Positions 54,099 to 63,173 of a stretch of 64,000 bases of DNA are shown piece by piece. The translations under genes were made by a program, and so were the position numbers. The notes under the pieces were generated by a model. The model made no database searches. It saw nothing but the letters and a program-made list of their open reading frames with translations, and was not told where the DNA came from. How positions within the stretch are numbered: the first letter of the stretch is position 1; each line of letters starts with the position of its first letter. This stretch comes from Peribacillus muralis. GTDB lineage: Bacteria; Bacillota; Bacilli; Bacillales; DSM-1321. The DNA is taken from contig NZ_CP017080.1 in assembly GCF_001645685.2 (NCBI RefSeq), positions 4,579,051 through 4,643,050 on the forward strand. Direction: 5' to 3'.

Positions 54099-56240
54099 CT
54101 AATCAGCAGGATTGCCCTTTTCAAACACTTCATTCACAACGCGTTTAGATGATTCCCCACATTCCAAATAACAAAACTTCTCGTAGAACTCTTCAAACCG
54201 TTCACTTAACTTGAAATCGCTCCTTGAGATATTATTAACCTCTTCAATGAGTCCTTCCGTAGTTTGGGTCAAAAGTCCCGGAGCCTTCTCTTCAAAATCA
54301 AAATAGAAGCCCCTTAAGTTATCACGGTAGTCCTCTATATCATACGTAAAGAAAATCATAGGTCTTCTCAAGTTTGCATAATCGAAGAAAACGGAAGAAT
54401 AATCCGTTACCAATATATCCGAAATCAAATACAACTCGCGTATATCCTCTAAATGAGAGAAATCATAAGCAAAGCCTTCAAATCCGGAAAGATCCATGTT
54501 CTGTGCAACTAAATAATGCATGCGCATGATCACAATGTAAGAATCTCCAAGTTCTTCCTGCATTCGCTTTAAATCCAGCTCCAAGTTGAATTTATACTTC
54601 CCTTTCCTGAAAAACTGATTATCTCTCCATGTCGGTGCATACAAGATGATTTTTTTATCAAGGGGAATATTGAATTTTCCTTTAAGCTCATTTATCTTTT
54701 CTTCATTGTTAAATCTATACAAAAAATCGTTACGGGGGTATCCTGACTCGATCATCTTCCTATCGAATTGGAATGCCCTTTGAAAAATCTTGGTCGAATA
54801 CGCATTGGGCGAAACCAGGTAATCCCAGTTGCTTGCTTCCTTCAGGAAGTTCGTTTTATATTTATGTGTACTTGTTCCCGGCATGTGAACTTCATCCATA
54901 TCCATTGCAAGACGCTTAAGGGGCGTTCCGTGCCAAGTTTGAATATAAATTGTATGTTTAGGCTTCGGAATCCATAATGGAAACCTTACGTTGTTAATCC
55001 AGTATTTTGCCCTCGTCATCATTAATAACCACCGGATGGAAAAACGCCTGACATATTCAACGTCTTTTTGAGAAAAATACTTAGTTGAAGCGCGATCGAC
55101 ACTCCATACCAATTTATACTCCGGATTATTCACTTTCATGTATTCATATATGGCTCTGGGACTATCGCTATATTGCTTGCCATGGTAGCTTTCGAATACG
55201 ACCAATTTTTTATGGACTGGAATGAACAAGCTAACGGCTGCAAACGCGGATTTATACCACCTTTTCAATCGATTGCTTCTTCGTGTCTTTACCCATTTGC
55301 TTTTTGCCTTTTTAATGATCTGCGCTTTATAGTTATATTTATTTGCCGATAAAGAAAGGAACTTCGATAATTTGGTAGCTTTTAGTATCAATTGTATCAT
55401 TTTATCATTAATTTTTATAATTCTATGTTCAGGCAGACCCTTCAGATTAACGCATTTCATCCGGACGCTTCTTAGTTCTTCCATTTTCCCATCCTTCTTA
55501 TAGTGCATAACGATATGGAACATGAAATACTTCGGTTGCTCTACATCCATCTCGGAGCGCAGGTCGACATCACCTTGAAATCCAATATGCTCATGAAGCT
55601 TGATTCCAGGGAATGCTTCAAGGAGGTCCTTTCGGTCAAGAGATGTTAAAGGGAAGGTCATTTCATCATCATTTATATTATTCCTGACAAGCAGTTCAAC
55701 TTTTTCGAATTGAATTTCATCTGTTTGAAATAGTGGGGGGTAATTAAAATGCCCTTTGAAGCCAAGCATTCCATCCTTTCGAAGCTCAATATCTTCAATG
55801 AAGGAAAACAATTTATAATCATTTGCAAAAAAGGATAGGTTCCCTTTTTTAGTCGCCAATGGATAAAACATTTTCTTTCGTTCCTCATGCAGGATGGAAA
55901 AGAAATTAAGTTGGCGATCGTTACTTTTTATCCTTGATTTGACAGGTTGGCCTTCAATCTGGCGAACGATGTGCAAGTCCCACATTTCACCATCCACAAG
56001 GCGTTCCTGCTGGGAATCATAAGGCAGCTTCACTTCAAATAATATATAATCATTCATTTTGTTCTTCACATAAAAATCCAAACGAATTTCATCATCAACA
56101 TTATATCGATTCGTTAATATAAACGAGGAATCTTCCAACCCCTCAAGAAAACTTTGTTTCATGGCAATTTCTATATAATAAACATCTTCTTTAAGGCGGA
56201 CATTCATCACTGTTCGATTCTTTAAAATATAATTCTCCAT
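54099..56240 (-). CDS. tagF: Poly(glycerophosphate) polymerase TagF
   Basis: A 713-residue CDP-glycerol:poly(glycerophosphate) glycerophosphotransferase, near the length of B. subtilis TagF (746), which builds the main wall teichoic acid chain at the membrane. The N-terminal half (1-310) is beta-rich and lacks the catalytic motifs. The C-terminal half has the GT-B core with TWHGTPLKRLAMDM, VHMPGT, VSPNAYST, GYPRNDFLY and ITDYSSVFFDYANLRRP. Histidines in the first and last regions are those needed for catalysis in the family. It leads a minus-strand operon; divergent from tagD. Confidence 0.92.
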   Translation of the reverse strand: MENYILKNRTVMNVRLKEDVYYIEIAMKQSFLEGLEDSSFILTNRYNVDDEIRLDFYVKNKMNDYILFEVKLPYDSQQERLVDGEMWDLHIVRQIEGQPVKSRIKSNDRQLNFFSILHEERKKMFYPLATKKGNLSFFANDYKLFSFIEDIELRKDGMLGFKGHFNYPPLFQTDEIQFEKVELLVRNNINDDEMTFPLTSLDRKDLLEAFPGIKLHEHIGFQGDVDLRSEMDVEQPKYFMFHIVMHYKKDGKMEELRSVRMKCVNLKGLPEHRIIKINDKMIQLILKATKLSKFLSLSANKYNYKAQIIKKAKSKWVKTRRSNRLKRWYKSAFAAVSLFIPVHKKLVVFESYHGKQYSDSPRAIYEYMKVNNPEYKLVWSVDRASTKYFSQKDVEYVRRFSIRWLLMMTRAKYWINNVRFPLWIPKPKHTIYIQTWHGTPLKRLAMDMDEVHMPGTSTHKYKTNFLKEASNWDYLVSPNAYSTKIFQRAFQFDRKMIESGYPRNDFLYRFNNEEKINELKGKFNIPLDKKIILYAPTWRDNQFFRKGKYKFNLELDLKRMQEELGDSYIVIMRMHYLVAQNMDLSGFEGFAYDFSHLEDIRELYLISDILVTDYSSVFFDYANLRRPMIFFTYDIEDYRDNLRGFYFDFEEKAPGLLTQTTEGLIEEVNNISRSDFKLSERFEEFYEKFCYLECGESSKRVVNEVFEKGNPAD

Positions 56241-56589
56241 TTTGAAGTAATTCCCCTCTCGGCTGCAGACATGATATGTGCTTCAAATAAGAATATTATA
56301 GGATTACAAACATCTGATTTCAAACTTACTTTTACCTAAATTCATTCATTTTATTAATGAGGAAATAAATTTCCCCCTGAAGTTGCTGCATCCAAAATCC
56401 TTGTCTCGAATAATAAAGGAAACCTAAACAAGTCTAGCAAAAAAAACATATCCGGTCTATTTGACTAGCACTTTTTAACATAAATGAAATATACTATCTC
56501 TTTTAAGAAATAAGATATATGTTATACTTGAATTCCAGCTACCCGTTCTTGATTGACAAATCAATGATCACATCGAATTTACACAGAAA

Positions 56590-56617
56590 TGTAAAAAATA
56601 TGTGATTCTTTTGTAAA
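56590..56617. promoter_or_regulatory. WalR/PhoP-type direct repeats upstream of tagD
   Basis: TGTAAA (56590), TGTGAT (56601) and TGTAAA (56612) are spaced exactly 11 bases apart, the TGTWAH-N5-TGTWAH arrangement of WalR; read on the other strand they are TTTACA-like PhoP repeats. A TATAAT lies at 56628-56633. Both regulators act on the tag genes in B. subtilis. The remainder of the 490-base gap holds no gene. Confidence 0.55.
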
Positions 56618-56732
56618 GTTCATGCGATATAATTGATTGGTCCAAGCCAAATATCAAGCATATTCTTTTCACTGTTCGTTGCTTCGTGACGACTGTGAAA
56701 AAATTATTTTAATATAAGCAGGAGGAATAAAA

Positions 56733-57131
56733 ATGAAGAAAGTAATCACTTATGGTACCTTTGATTTGCTTCATTGGGGTCATATCAATCTATTGAAGCG
56801 CGCAAAAGATTTAGGAGATTATCTTATCGTTGCCATTTCCACGGATGAATTTAATGCTTTAAAAGATAAAAAAGCTTATCATAGCTTTGAAAATAGAAAA
56901 ATGATACTTGAATCGATCCGCTATGTGGACGAAGTCATACCTGAAAACAAATGGGCTCAAAAGAAGGAAGATATCCTTCGTGAAGGTGTAGATATCTTTG
57001 TAATGGGAGATGACTGGAAAGGTAAATTCGATGAATTGGCTGAAGTTTGTGAAGTGGTCTACCTTCCAAGAACAATCGGCATTTCGACCTCCCAAATTAA
57101 AGATGACCTTCTGCAAGTTACCAATGGCTAA
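56733..57131 (+). CDS. tagD: Glycerol-3-phosphate cytidylyltransferase TagD
   Basis: Makes CDP-glycerol, the donor for all the glycerophosphotransferases nearby. At 132 residues it has the usual length. MKKVITYGTFDLLHWGHINL carries the HxGH nucleotide site, and RTIGISTSQIKDDL the ISTS-type motif. AGGAGG precedes the ATG. It is followed without gap by tagB. Confidence 0.96.
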   Translation: MKKVITYGTFDLLHWGHINLLKRAKDLGDYLIVAISTDEFNALKDKKAYHSFENRKMILESIRYVDEVIPENKWAQKKEDILREGVDIFVMGDDWKGKFDELAEVCEVVYLPRTIGISTSQIKDDLLQVTNG

Positions 57132-58287
57132 AGAATTCGCTATAGCGATATATCTTTTTTGCTTCAAGGTTTCATTCGCTATCTTTAAGCTTTTTCCTTT
57201 ACATGACAAAACGACCTTCGTCACATCATTTGGGGATAATTGCCAATATATTGCGGATGAAATGGACAAGCAGAACATTCCTGCCCAGAAAGTGTTTCTA
57301 ATGAAACCAGGCAGTCTTATACATGTGAAGGACGGTGGGAAATCCATCGTCCTTCCGTTTGAATCAAAAAATATCATGGCCCTGCTTCAATCGATTTACC
57401 ATCTCGCTACATCGAAATGGATCATCATTGATAATTATTTTGGCTTTCTTTCTGCCATATCATTCAAAAAGCAAGTTAAATGTGTACAAGTTTGGCATGC
57501 AGCAGGTGCCGTTAAACAATTCGGTGCAAAAGATCCTTCCATTCAAAACCGTTCCGCCGGTGCAAGGAAAAGATTTTTAGATGTATATGACAAGTTCGAT
57601 TATGTTACGGCAGGCTCAGAGAGAATGGCAGAAATTTATCAAGAAAGTTTTCAGTTAGAGGCATCCCGCATAGTGAAGACCGGGATTCCCCGAACCGATT
57701 TCTTTTTTGATATTGAAGCAAAAAATTCGGCACGCAGTGCGTTTCTAGCTAATTTTCCGGAACTGGAGCATAAGAAAATCATTTTATATGCCCCTACTTT
57801 TCGTAATGACGGATTGAATGATGGAGAGATTGCACTCGATTTGGAATTACTGTCTAAGGAACTGCAAGACGAAAATTATGCACTATTGCTTAAACTGCAT
57901 CCAGCTGTTAAAGCAGATCATGATTTGCAGCGCAAATTCCCTGGCTTCGTTTATTCCGTCACTAGTGATACTCATATCAATCGGCTGCTGGTTAGCACCG
58001 ACCTTTTAATAACCGATTACTCTTCCATTCCGTTTGAATTCTCGTTTTTAAACAGACCGATGATATTCTATGCGTACGATTTAGCTGCGTATGTACAGGA
58101 GCGGGGCTTTTGGGAGGATTACACCTCATCCATGCCAGGGCCAGTTGTATCCACTACGAAAGAGCTTGTGAAGGAAATCCGTGCCGCCGAGCACTCCATA
58201 AAGAAAATCGCTCCCTTTAACCAAAAATGGAATCAATACTCGACTGGAAGCTCAAGTCGGAATGTAGTTGACTTTCTCTTTAAATAA
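57124..58287 (+). CDS. tagB: Teichoic acid primase TagB (CDP-glycerol:linkage-unit glycerophosphotransferase)
   Basis: A 387-residue enzyme that adds the first glycerol phosphate to the ManNAc-GlcNAc linkage unit. It has an N-terminal membrane-associated helix (FAIAIYLFCFKVSFAIFKLF) and the TagB pattern VQVWHAAGAVKQFGAKDP, TGIPRTDFF, KLHPAVK and DLLITDYSSIPFEFSFLNRP. It resembles B. subtilis TagB more than the TagF paralogs. ATG 57124 overlaps the tagD stop by eight bases; the longer frame from 57010 would lie inside tagD. There is no strong ribosome site, so translation is probably coupled to tagD. Confidence 0.9.
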   Translation: MAKEFAIAIYLFCFKVSFAIFKLFPLHDKTTFVTSFGDNCQYIADEMDKQNIPAQKVFLMKPGSLIHVKDGGKSIVLPFESKNIMALLQSIYHLATSKWIIIDNYFGFLSAISFKKQVKCVQVWHAAGAVKQFGAKDPSIQNRSAGARKRFLDVYDKFDYVTAGSERMAEIYQESFQLEASRIVKTGIPRTDFFFDIEAKNSARSAFLANFPELEHKKIILYAPTFRNDGLNDGEIALDLELLSKELQDENYALLLKLHPAVKADHDLQRKFPGFVYSVTSDTHINRLLVSTDLLITDYSSIPFEFSFLNRPMIFYAYDLAAYVQERGFWEDYTSSMPGPVVSTTKELVKEIRAAEHSIKKIAPFNQKWNQYSTGSSSRNVVDFLFK

Positions 58288-58296
58288 ATTCATTCA

Positions 58297-58319
58297 CCCA
58301 CTTCATAATTTGAAGTGGG
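58297..58319 (+). terminator. Terminator of tagDB
   Basis: CCCACTTC pairs perfectly with GAAGTGGG across a seven-base loop, followed by TCACTTT. The rest of the gap to 58643 holds nothing recognised. Confidence 0.75.
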
Positions 58320-58643
58320 TCACTTTGGGTTCGAATCTTAAATTCCGGACCCCTTGTGAATTTCTCTTCGAATGTCCGCTACAATTTTATGAAATCAGCG
58401 CTCTACGGACCCCCTTTATAAAATTACCCGGTGGAAAAGGCTTCTTTCCGTGGTTTTCATGAAATATTGTGGGAATTTTTCACTGTCAATTAACAAGTAA
58501 ATCAGTGGTATTTTAACAGCGTATGACAAGATTCGTTGACCTGAGTAAAAACATGAAAAAAGACTCACAATATAGAAAATATTGTTGGTTTAATCAACAA
58601 AATCAAACCAATATAAACCAGTATAATACTACTATTTTCCTCT

Positions 58644-58689
58644 TGTAACAAAAATGTAATATGTTTCCGCCCATTTATTTTGATAGAAT
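58644..58689 (+). promoter_or_regulatory. WalR box and promoter of the LysM endopeptidase gene
   Basis: TGTAACAAAAATGTAAT (58644-58660) is a perfect WalR site (TGTWAH-N5-TGTWAH). It abuts the poor -35 region (58661-58666), and a TAGAAT -10 lies 17 bases further (58684-58689). A strong activator site in front of a weak -35 is what an activated promoter looks like. Confidence 0.8.
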
Positions 58690-58720
58690 AGGGAAAAAGA
58701 CATATTAGAGGTGGAAAATC

Positions 58721-59758
58721 TTGAAAAAAAGTGTAGTCGCATTTTCGACAATTGCCATTTTATCTTCAACCTTTGTTTCTCCTGCCCTTGCCAGTACATA
58801 TACGGTCAAAAGCGGCGATACCTTAAGCAAAATTGCACAGAAGCATAATACGACGGTACAAGACTTAAAACAGCTTAATCATCTAAAAACCGACTTCTTG
58901 AAAATCAATCAAAAATTATTGACATCAAACTCCAAAACAACATCAAACAATTCTTCGGTTTCCATGAAAAAAACAAAGAATACCACATATACCATTGTCT
59001 CTGGCGATACGTTAACCCGGATAGCGAACAAGCATAACCTGACACTAGCTGAATTGATGAAATTGAACAACCTTAAATCCGACAGAATTTATGCAGGCGC
59101 CAAACTTATCGTATCTAAATCATCTACAACCACTACCGTTGAATTACCCAACAGCTCCAAGCCATCCAATGATGCACAGACCCCAGTGAATTCGGCTACC
59201 TACACTGTGGTGAAAGGTGACACTCTCTCAGGAATTTCCAGAAAGACCAATGTATCAGTAGCGCAGCTTAAAGCGGCCAATTCGTTAAACTCGGACTTAA
59301 TCAGAGTGGGGCAAAAACTAAAATTAAGCAAAACATCCGGTTCTGCCACTCCAAGTACAAATGATGACAAGGTGGAGGCACCAAGCTCAGGCAGCAAAGT
59401 TACCAAGCTCGTTTCCGAAGCGAAAAAATTGATTGGAACACCTTATTCGTGGGCTGGCGCCTCACCATCGGGATTCGATTGCAGCGGTTTCATTTACTAT
59501 ACATTCAAGAAGGCCGGATATGAAGTCTCCAGGCTTTCATCTTCCACATACTATGATATGGGCAAAAGTGTTAGTTCACCAAAAAGCGGTGATCTTATCT
59601 TCTTTGCAACCGGTTCAAATAAACACGTAGTTAGCCATATGGGCATCTACTTGGGTGGAGGTCAGTTCATCCACGCCTCGTCAAGCAAGGGCGTAACAAT
59701 CACTTCTACTTCAAACTCTTATTTCCAGAGCAGGATCATTGGTTATAAAAGTTTATAA
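58721..59758 (+). CDS. LysM-NlpC/P60 D,L-endopeptidase (LytE/CwlS-like)
   Basis: A secreted autolysin of 345 residues. A signal peptide ends near VSPALAS. Three LysM wall-binding modules follow (YTVKSGDTLSKIAQ about 27, YTIVSGDTLTRIAN about 90, YTVVKGDTLSGISR about 165) with Ser/Thr-rich linkers. The NlpC/P60 domain (about 225-345) has the catalytic cysteine in GFDCSGFIYY and the histidine in HMGIYLGGG. Architecture and length match LytE (334 residues) of B. subtilis, which is WalR controlled; CwlS is the alternative. TTG 58721 follows AGAGGTGG. A perfect WalR box upstream supports the LytE reading. Confidence 0.9.
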   Translation: MKKSVVAFSTIAILSSTFVSPALASTYTVKSGDTLSKIAQKHNTTVQDLKQLNHLKTDFLKINQKLLTSNSKTTSNNSSVSMKKTKNTTYTIVSGDTLTRIANKHNLTLAELMKLNNLKSDRIYAGAKLIVSKSSTTTTVELPNSSKPSNDAQTPVNSATYTVVKGDTLSGISRKTNVSVAQLKAANSLNSDLIRVGQKLKLSKTSGSATPSTNDDKVEAPSSGSKVTKLVSEAKKLIGTPYSWAGASPSGFDCSGFIYYTFKKAGYEVSRLSSSTYYDMGKSVSSPKSGDLIFFATGSNKHVVSHMGIYLGGGQFIHASSSKGVTITSTSNSYFQSRIIGYKSL

Positions 59759-59764
59759 CTTGCC

Positions 59765-59795
59765 ATGTCCAGGCTTGCACTTATGGCCTGGACAT
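59765..59795 (+). terminator. Terminator of the endopeptidase gene
   Basis: ATGTCCAGGC pairs perfectly with GCCTGGACAT across an 11-base loop, followed by TTT. A second A/T-flanked hairpin (CGAAGG with CCTTCG) lies at about 59846-59875. Confidence 0.85.
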
Positions 59796-60014
59796 TTTCA
59801 TGTCAAAACGACACATCCCCATTCCTTAGAATAAAAAAACGGCGGCGAAGGGATCAGTTACTGACATCCTTCGTTTTTTTGATTGAAAATAGGTAAAATT
59901 GAACTCTACCTACAAAAACATACTATTCTATTTTCACCAGAAAAAAGGTATAGTTAGTACTGGGTACTTTTTCATGCCCTCCACTATAGCAGGATGGTTC
60001 AGGGAGGAATATAG

Positions 60015-60941
60015 ATGAGATCTGAACGTAAATTAAAGAAAAAGAAACGCAAAACGCGTAAAATAATCGGCTTTACCTTACTTATCCTTTTCATAGGCGC
60101 AGGTGTTTATGCCGCGTCCGTTTATCAATCCCTGGCAGGCGCAATTCAAACGATGCAGGGCACGGAGCATAAAACGGATAAGCGTGTAGATGATATCAAG
60201 TTCAAAAGCAAAGATCCATTCTCCGTGCTTATCCTTGGTGTGGATGAAAGGAAAAATGACAAAGGTCGATCAGATACGATGATTGTCATGACAGTCAATC
60301 CTAAACAGGAATCCATTGAATTATTGAGTTTGCCAAGAGACACACGTACAGAAATCATCGGTAAAGGCACGAATGATAAAATGAATCATGCCTATGCATT
60401 CGGCGGAGTTTCCATGTCGATTAACACAGTCGAAGCGTATCTCGACATTCCGATCGATTATTACGTCAAAATGAACATGGAAGGTTTCCAAGATATCGTC
60501 AATGCTGTCGGCGGTGTCACCGTCGATAATGATATGGACCTTGCTTACAAAGGCTATAACTTCAAAAAAGGGACCATTGATTTGAATGGGAAAGAGGCCT
60601 TGATTTATTCCCGTATCCGTAAGGAAGATCCTCGCGGTGATTATGGACGCCAAATGCGGCAACGCCAGGTTATCCAAGCTGTCATGAAAAAGGGTTCAAG
60701 CCTTTCGACACTCACCAATTATGATGATATCTTCAAAGCATTAGGGAAAAACGTTGAAACCAATTTAACCTTCAACGAAATGCTCAGCATCCAGAATAAC
60801 TATAAATCTTCACTGAAGAATATTGAACAATATACACTTCAAGGTGACAATCAACGAGTGAATGGCATCTTTTACAACATTGTCCCCGACGATAAAAAAC
60901 TTGAGGCCCAAAACCGGATCAAAACACATTTGGGATTATAA
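60015..60941 (+). CDS. tagU: LCP family wall-teichoic-acid ligase (TagU/LytR-like)
   Basis: A 308-residue LCP enzyme, paralog of the tagV product. A very basic start (KLKKKKRKTRK) and one membrane helix precede the LCP domain with GRSDTMIVMTVNP, LLSLPRDTRTEI, the conserved aspartates in DIPIDYYVKMNMEGF and the arginine cluster IYSRIRKEDPRGDYGRQMRQ. It would attach teichoic acid to peptidoglycan. GGGAGG precedes the ATG. The choice of TagU over another LCP member rests on overall resemblance. Confidence 0.85.
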   Translation: MRSERKLKKKKRKTRKIIGFTLLILFIGAGVYAASVYQSLAGAIQTMQGTEHKTDKRVDDIKFKSKDPFSVLILGVDERKNDKGRSDTMIVMTVNPKQESIELLSLPRDTRTEIIGKGTNDKMNHAYAFGGVSMSINTVEAYLDIPIDYYVKMNMEGFQDIVNAVGGVTVDNDMDLAYKGYNFKKGTIDLNGKEALIYSRIRKEDPRGDYGRQMRQRQVIQAVMKKGSSLSTLTNYDDIFKALGKNVETNLTFNEMLSIQNNYKSSLKNIEQYTLQGDNQRVNGIFYNIVPDDKKLEAQNRIKTHLGL

Positions 60942-60981
60942 CCTGAAGAGGATGGAGATCCATCCTCCCATACCTCAGAGC

Positions 60982-61019
60982 AAAAGGGTTACGGAATGGT
61001 CTCATACCGTAACCCTTTT
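60982..61019 (+). terminator. Terminator of tagU
   Basis: AAAAGGGTTACGG pairs perfectly with CCGTAACCCTTTT across a 12-base loop. Confidence 0.9.
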
Positions 61020-61063
61020 GGTTTTTTGTTGGTCTACCCTTCCTTGATTGGAGAGCGGCAAGT

Positions 61064-61178
61064 CCTTTCGGAATTTTCATTGGCGAGACTCTTGCGGGAT
61101 ATACGCTCCAGTGTAGATTCGGAACGAAAAGGCTCCCCTACCGCCTTTGCATAGAGTGCCTGCAGCGGAATGGAAAGG
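61064..61178. repeat. Palindromic intergenic repeat, copy B (degenerate)
   Basis: GCGAGACTCTTGCGGGA, then GGCTCCCCTACCGCC, then GAGTGCCTGCAGCGGAATGG correspond in order and reverse orientation to the blocks of copy A at 11012-11105. The pairing arms have drifted, so the central hairpin is weak. It fills the gap between tagU and the LTA synthase gene. Confidence 0.55.
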
Positions 61179-61216
61179 TCCAAGTTTCCCTACTAAATTA
61201 TTTGAAAAGTCATTAA

Positions 61217-62995
61217 TCATCTAGTGTTTTCAATCCCCGATTGATTAAAATAGTCGGTAAGGATTACTTGATCACTCAGATCGATCTCCTTTTGATCTTT
61301 TGGTGAAAATTCTTCTACCTTGCCTTCTGCATTTATTTTCATTTGGGAGCCATAATCCCCTTTCAATATCAAGGCACCTCCCGCCTCACCATTCAGCATG
61401 CTTTCGCCAAAGTATGTAGAGCTCTTAATATCAAATAAATCATAAAGCGTCGGTAAAATATCGACCTGACCCGCTACCTTTTCAATCGTTTTTCCTTCCA
61501 TATCCTGCTGATACACGATGACCGGGATAGGCATATACTTTTCGATCCACTCCTCATCACTAATCTTATGCCCATAGTACCCTTCTACCTCATGCTTATC
61601 TTTTAAAAATAGCCCATCATGATCACCGTATATCACGATCACACTATCTTTCAGTTTGCCTGCATCCTTCAACTTACTAATGAATCCGCCGATGGCCGAA
61701 TCCGTATAATGCATCGCCTCGAAATATTTAGTCAGGTAGCTTTCTTCCTTTCCCTCCTCAGGTTTCAATGTTATTCTTTCCTTCGGCAGCGAAAAAGGTA
61801 CATGACTTGTCAATGTTACAAAAAAGGCATAATAAGGACCTTGTTTATCTTTTAAGATCTTATAGCTTTGATTGAAGAAGCTGCGGTCTCCCAACCCCAT
61901 CGATATCATCTCATCTTGCTGCATATCCTCTATCGAAAAATAGTCGGAAAACCCCAATGAAGGATACGCATGCTGGCGATTCCAAAAGTCCTCCTCGTCC
62001 CCATGGAAGGCAAAGCTTTGATAATCCGTCTTTTTTAATTCTTTAGCAAGACCAGGAAAGGCATTATAAGGGAACCGAAAAAAAGTAGCGCCTTGCTTCA
62101 AAGGATATAAACCGGTATTCGCGATCAGCTCGCCATCAGACGAATTCCCGAATACTGTCTGAGGATATACATGCGGAAAATACAATCCGCCTTTGGCAAG
62201 CTCATTCATGAAGGGTGTGACTTCCTGGCCTCCACTCTTCTGAAATAGCGTAAAGGCCTGTAATGACTCCACTTGGATAAGAATGAGATTCTTTCCTTTC
62301 AACGAGCCTGACAAATCATGAACAAGCTTTGCTTTATTATTGAAGTAATCGGAAACGGCTTTTTTATCATTCGCTGACATCACCTTCTTGCCTGAGTCAG
62401 AAAAAAAGGAATATGTATCCAATGCATGATGCCCAATCGGACCCCAGTTGCGCAAAAATGTATTCGCCTCATAGCGCCGGGTTATATCGACCTTATCGAT
62501 GAAAATATTTTTTATTGGCTTAAGTCCCGCGACCATCAGGAATAGCAGTGCCGGTATTAAAGCCATGTGCTTGAGGGGGTATTTTTTCTTCATGAAAGAC
62601 TCTGCGATGGGAATGCCCACGAGGAGGAAGATGGCATCCTTCAAGTCCATCATGCTGAATATACTTTCACCCAACCCATTCAGGTTGCTTTTTTGCATCC
62701 ACAAATAAGAATTCATGGGTGTCGCGTAATAACGATAAAACCAAATATCGGCCATGAAAAAGGACATGATCGAAAGGAGGAACAGTGAAAAAACCACGCC
62801 TTTCACGATCCTGCTCACTATCCACTCCTTCAAATAAACAATAAAGCCTGATATGCCTATGATGATTGTGAGGATCCCGATAGAGAGATGATTGCCCATA
62901 TTGGCATTCGTATAAATGAAAAGCATGGTCACGATTGATACCGACAAAACTTCGAATAGCCGCTCCTTCAATCGCTTGTTTAGGTTATCCTTCAT
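61217..62995 (-). CDS. LtaS-like lipoteichoic acid synthase/primase family enzyme
   Basis: A 592-residue protein with five N-terminal membrane helices (to about 190) and an extracellular alkaline-phosphatase-like sulfatase domain. In LtaS that domain transfers glycerol phosphate from phosphatidylglycerol. Metal-site motifs LILIQVESLQAF (glutamate), VIVIYGDHDGLF (DH) and the FAFHGDEEDFWNR stretch are present. The nucleophile motif reads FGNSSDGEL, with serine where LtaS has threonine (G-K-T-S-D). ATG 62995 is the start. B. subtilis has four such enzymes (LtaS, YfnI, YqgS, YvgJ); which one this is cannot be decided here. Confidence 0.88.
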   Translation of the reverse strand: MKDNLNKRLKERLFEVLSVSIVTMLFIYTNANMGNHLSIGILTIIIGISGFIVYLKEWIVSRIVKGVVFSLFLLSIMSFFMADIWFYRYYATPMNSYLWMQKSNLNGLGESIFSMMDLKDAIFLLVGIPIAESFMKKKYPLKHMALIPALLFLMVAGLKPIKNIFIDKVDITRRYEANTFLRNWGPIGHHALDTYSFFSDSGKKVMSANDKKAVSDYFNNKAKLVHDLSGSLKGKNLILIQVESLQAFTLFQKSGGQEVTPFMNELAKGGLYFPHVYPQTVFGNSSDGELIANTGLYPLKQGATFFRFPYNAFPGLAKELKKTDYQSFAFHGDEEDFWNRQHAYPSLGFSDYFSIEDMQQDEMISMGLGDRSFFNQSYKILKDKQGPYYAFFVTLTSHVPFSLPKERITLKPEEGKEESYLTKYFEAMHYTDSAIGGFISKLKDAGKLKDSVIVIYGDHDGLFLKDKHEVEGYYGHKISDEEWIEKYMPIPVIVYQQDMEGKTIEKVAGQVDILPTLYDLFDIKSSTYFGESMLNGEAGGALILKGDYGSQMKINAEGKVEEFSPKDQKEIDLSDQVILTDYFNQSGIENTR

Positions 62996-63106
62996 GCTCC
63001 TGCCACTTTCCTCTTCATGATTTCCAGGGTGAAGCCTGGTTACGGAAGATTCTTATAAATATTACTTAGCGTTGCCATTTATGAGATATTGCAGCCGGAA
63101 TGGCAC

Positions 63107-63135
63107 AAAAAAAGCCTCCATCGAAGGATGAAGGC
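63107..63135 (-). terminator. Terminator of the slaP-like gene
   Basis: On the minus strand GCCTTCAT pairs with ATGGAGGC (one wobble) across CCTTCG and is followed by seven T. Confidence 0.82.
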
Positions 63136-63173
63136 CATAAATCCTTGAATTTCACAGTCGTTTTTCCCTACAC

